From contig NZ_CP070353.1 in assembly GCF_016919405.1 (NCBI RefSeq), forward strand, positions 992,001-1,056,000: a stretch of DNA of 64,000 nt. Direction: 5' to 3'. This document shows, in pieces, positions 62,820 through 64,000 of the stretch (positions are counted from its first letter, which is position 1; each line of letters begins with the position of its first letter). The DNA comes from Ensifer sp. PDNC004. GTDB taxonomy: Bacteria; Pseudomonadota; Alphaproteobacteria; Rhizobiales; Rhizobiaceae. A model generated the notes under the pieces. It was not told the origin of the DNA, did no database searches, and worked only from the letters and a program-made list of their open reading frames with translations. A program made the translations under genes and the position numbers.

Positions 62820-63791
62820 TTAATCGAAGTCGACCGACATTGCGTCGCGGATCGACCCGGTTTTCGACAACCTGCTCATCGCTTCCCTGCTGCTTTTGGC
62901 TTGCGGGTTCACCGGCCCGTTCGGCTTGGCTTTCACCGGCGCCGGAGGGGCGTTGTTGACCTTCGTCAAGGCTTTGCCCTTCGCCTGCTCGGCAGCGAGG
63001 CCGATCCGGGCGTAATGGGCGAGCTTGAATATCCGATGGTCGGTTATCCCCTTCATCTCGTCGTCGGCGAACCCGAGTTGACGAGCCGTGGCGAAAGCAT
63101 CGTCGAAGAACTTTTTGTGTCCTTCTTCGGTCTTCATCGCCTCGGGGAAGGCTTCGGCCAGCTTCGCGCTCTCTTCCGCCAACGCCTCTTCCGTGGCGCC
63201 GGCTTTGAGTTCTTCCCCGACCTTCTTCGGTTCCCCGCCCATGTCGATGAGGCGGTTCACCAGATCCAGAGAGTCGTCATAGACGGCTTTCTGGCGCGTG
63301 TATTCGGCCGGGTTCTGCATCGCCAGCGCACGTGTCGGCTCTGGCGGAAGCTGCTGGATCAGGAATTCAGCGATGTTGTTCACGGTGTTCGTGACGCGGG
63401 TTGTCATGGCGTCAAGATTTCGGCTCTTGTTGCCGAGATCCTGCGTTTTGTGTCGGTAGTCACGATCACGCATGTACCCGAGCTTCAGTTCCTCAAGAGG
63501 AACCTGCTCGCCACCCTTGAGGGTGATGACGGTGTCCTGGGTCTCGTTGGCCTCTTCGCCATTCTCGGCGTCGTTCGGCTCGTCGCCCTGGTCTGCGTTC
63601 TCGCCGGTCTCTTGGCCCTCATCTTCGGTGGCCTCACCCGTCGCATCCGTCGATTGCCCTTCCGTCTCTTCCTCTTCGTTGGCCTCTCCGGGCTCGGCAA
63701 AGTCGAGATTTGCGGCGTCATCGAATGTGAGTGCGGGTCGTGCACTATCACTCTCGCCGACGAACGGCGAGTTGGTGGTTGCATCAGTCAT
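62820..63791 (-). CDS. Scaffold protein
   Basis: A 323-residue acidic, helical protein from ATG 63791. Residues 15-90 are strongly acidic (GEANEEEETEGQSTDATGE), residues 100-270 are helical with LKGGEQVPLEELKLGYMRDR, and the C-terminus is basic and polar (AKPNGPVNPQAKSSREAMSR). It lies just before the SU10-type capsid. This is the profile of a podoviral internal scaffold that interacts with the capsid through its basic end. Confidence 0.8.
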   Translation of the reverse strand: MTDATTNSPFVGESDSARPALTFDDAANLDFAEPGEANEEEETEGQSTDATGEATEDEGQETGENADQGDEPNDAENGEEANETQDTVITLKGGEQVPLEELKLGYMRDRDYRHKTQDLGNKSRNLDAMTTRVTNTVNNIAEFLIQQLPPEPTRALAMQNPAEYTRQKAVYDDSLDLVNRLIDMGGEPKKVGEELKAGATEEALAEESAKLAEAFPEAMKTEEGHKKFFDDAFATARQLGFADDEMKGITDHRIFKLAHYARIGLAAEQAKGKALTKVNNAPPAPVKAKPNGPVNPQAKSSREAMSRLSKTGSIRDAMSVDFD

Positions 63792-63823
63792 GTCTGGCTT
63801 GCCTTTAAGGTCTGGCTCCGGCC

Positions 63824-64000
63824 CTATGCCGGGGCTCCTTTACCGTCAGCAGAGGATTGATCCTGCGAGAGGAACTGGATCTTGCTACGGAAATTGCGGA
63901 CGGCTCGCGCTTCGGCCGCAAAGGCGGCGCGGGCTTCGTCATCTTTCAAGGGGGCGTTGATGCAACCGTTGACGGCTGCTGCCTCCAGTTCATCGAGGAG
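63824..64000 (-). CDS. Partial virion-operon protein (N-terminus outside window)
   Basis: A frame entering from the right edge and ending at TAG 63824 encodes 58 visible residues (LLDELEAAAVNGCINAPLKD, then EARAAFAAEARAVRNF). It is a soluble, helical C-terminal end with no motif. By position before the scaffold it could be a portal-associated or head-gene product, but the family is not visible. Confidence 0.5.
   Translation of the reverse strand, partial: LLDELEAAAVNGCINAPLKDDEARAAFAAEARAVRNFRSKIQFLSQDQSSADGKGAPA

Noticed and set aside
61257..63860. Very long plus-strand frame (867 codons) opposite the capsid and scaffold genes
   Set aside because: It is antisense to strongly supported virion genes and has the Arg/Gly/Val-rich text expected of a shadow in GC-rich DNA.
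1..64000. A single large phage genome covering the whole window
   Set aside because: Two unrelated major capsid genes, two scaffold genes and two separate neck/tail sets show two phages.
1..64000. CRISPR array, insertion sequence, or diversity-generating retroelement
   Set aside because: No regularly spaced repeats, transposase or reverse transcriptase-type frame was found on either strand. The repeats in the tail-tip and fibre genes are protein-coding.

Overview
The window is GC-rich, gene-dense, and almost entirely prophage. DUF982 proteins, a GapR/DUF2312 protein, a peptidase-inhibitor-I78-like domain and an initiator-like tRNA of alphaproteobacterial type point to an alphaproteobacterium, most likely Rhizobiales/Rhizobiaceae. 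This is an inference from protein families, not a database match. Two unrelated phage genomes meet at a tRNA-Cys gene at 47717-47790.

Prophage A (before position 1 to about 47.7 kb) is a siphovirus. Its late operon runs on the minus strand from the terminase (23450) down to tail fibres and beyond the left edge. The order is TerS, TerL, DUF4055 portal, scaffold, major capsid, connectors, gpF-like head protein, tail proteins, tail-assembly chaperone with a -1 frameshift site, tape measure, distal tail, NlpC-like protein, J-like tip and fibre. Its lysis genes are not in the window. Several unrelated genes are inserted in this operon: an anti-immunity module (Rha-type antirepressor, two divergent ribbon-helix-helix repressors, an array of TGACGTCA operators), a DUF4238 gene, an I78-like inhibitor protein and an exported protein. 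Between the terminase and the early genes lies an accessory strip (23.6-27.2 kb) with an exported protein pair, a phage initiator-like tRNA and two single-membrane-pass microproteins.

The early-left operon (27.2-35.8 kb, minus) encodes a NusG-like factor (probable antiterminator), a protein with only the DNA-binding domain of DnaA, a replication-initiator-like protein, nucleases, an MT-A70 methyltransferase and a GapR fusion. The immunity region (35.6-37.7 kb) has a Cro-like gene, a CI-like gene and shared GTGAATGT operators at two places. The early-right operon (37.8-46.5 kb, plus) holds Gp157-like and Bet/RecT-like recombination proteins, DUF1367, DUF5131, ASCH-like and HNH proteins, a cytosine-5 methyltransferase whose second half also carries a conserved-looking protein in another frame, and an excisionase-like gene. 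A tyrosine integrase lies next to tRNA-Cys, so the tRNA 3' end is the probable attachment site.

Prophage B (about 48 kb to beyond the right edge) is a podovirus-like genome read leftward. It carries a scaffold, SU10-type capsid, adaptor and stopper proteins, a tail protein, an S74-chaperone protein, ejection proteins including one with a lysozyme-like domain, a duplicated-domain tail fibre, an amidase endolysin and small membrane proteins for lysis. A zinc-finger-like protein and an exported nuclease sit at its edge on the plus strand. Its portal, terminase and lysogeny genes are outside the window.

The strongest candidates for new biology are the two-frame methyltransferase locus, the operator array in the antirepressor module, the exported gene pair at 23.7-25.0 kb, the GapR fusion and the initiator-like tRNA.
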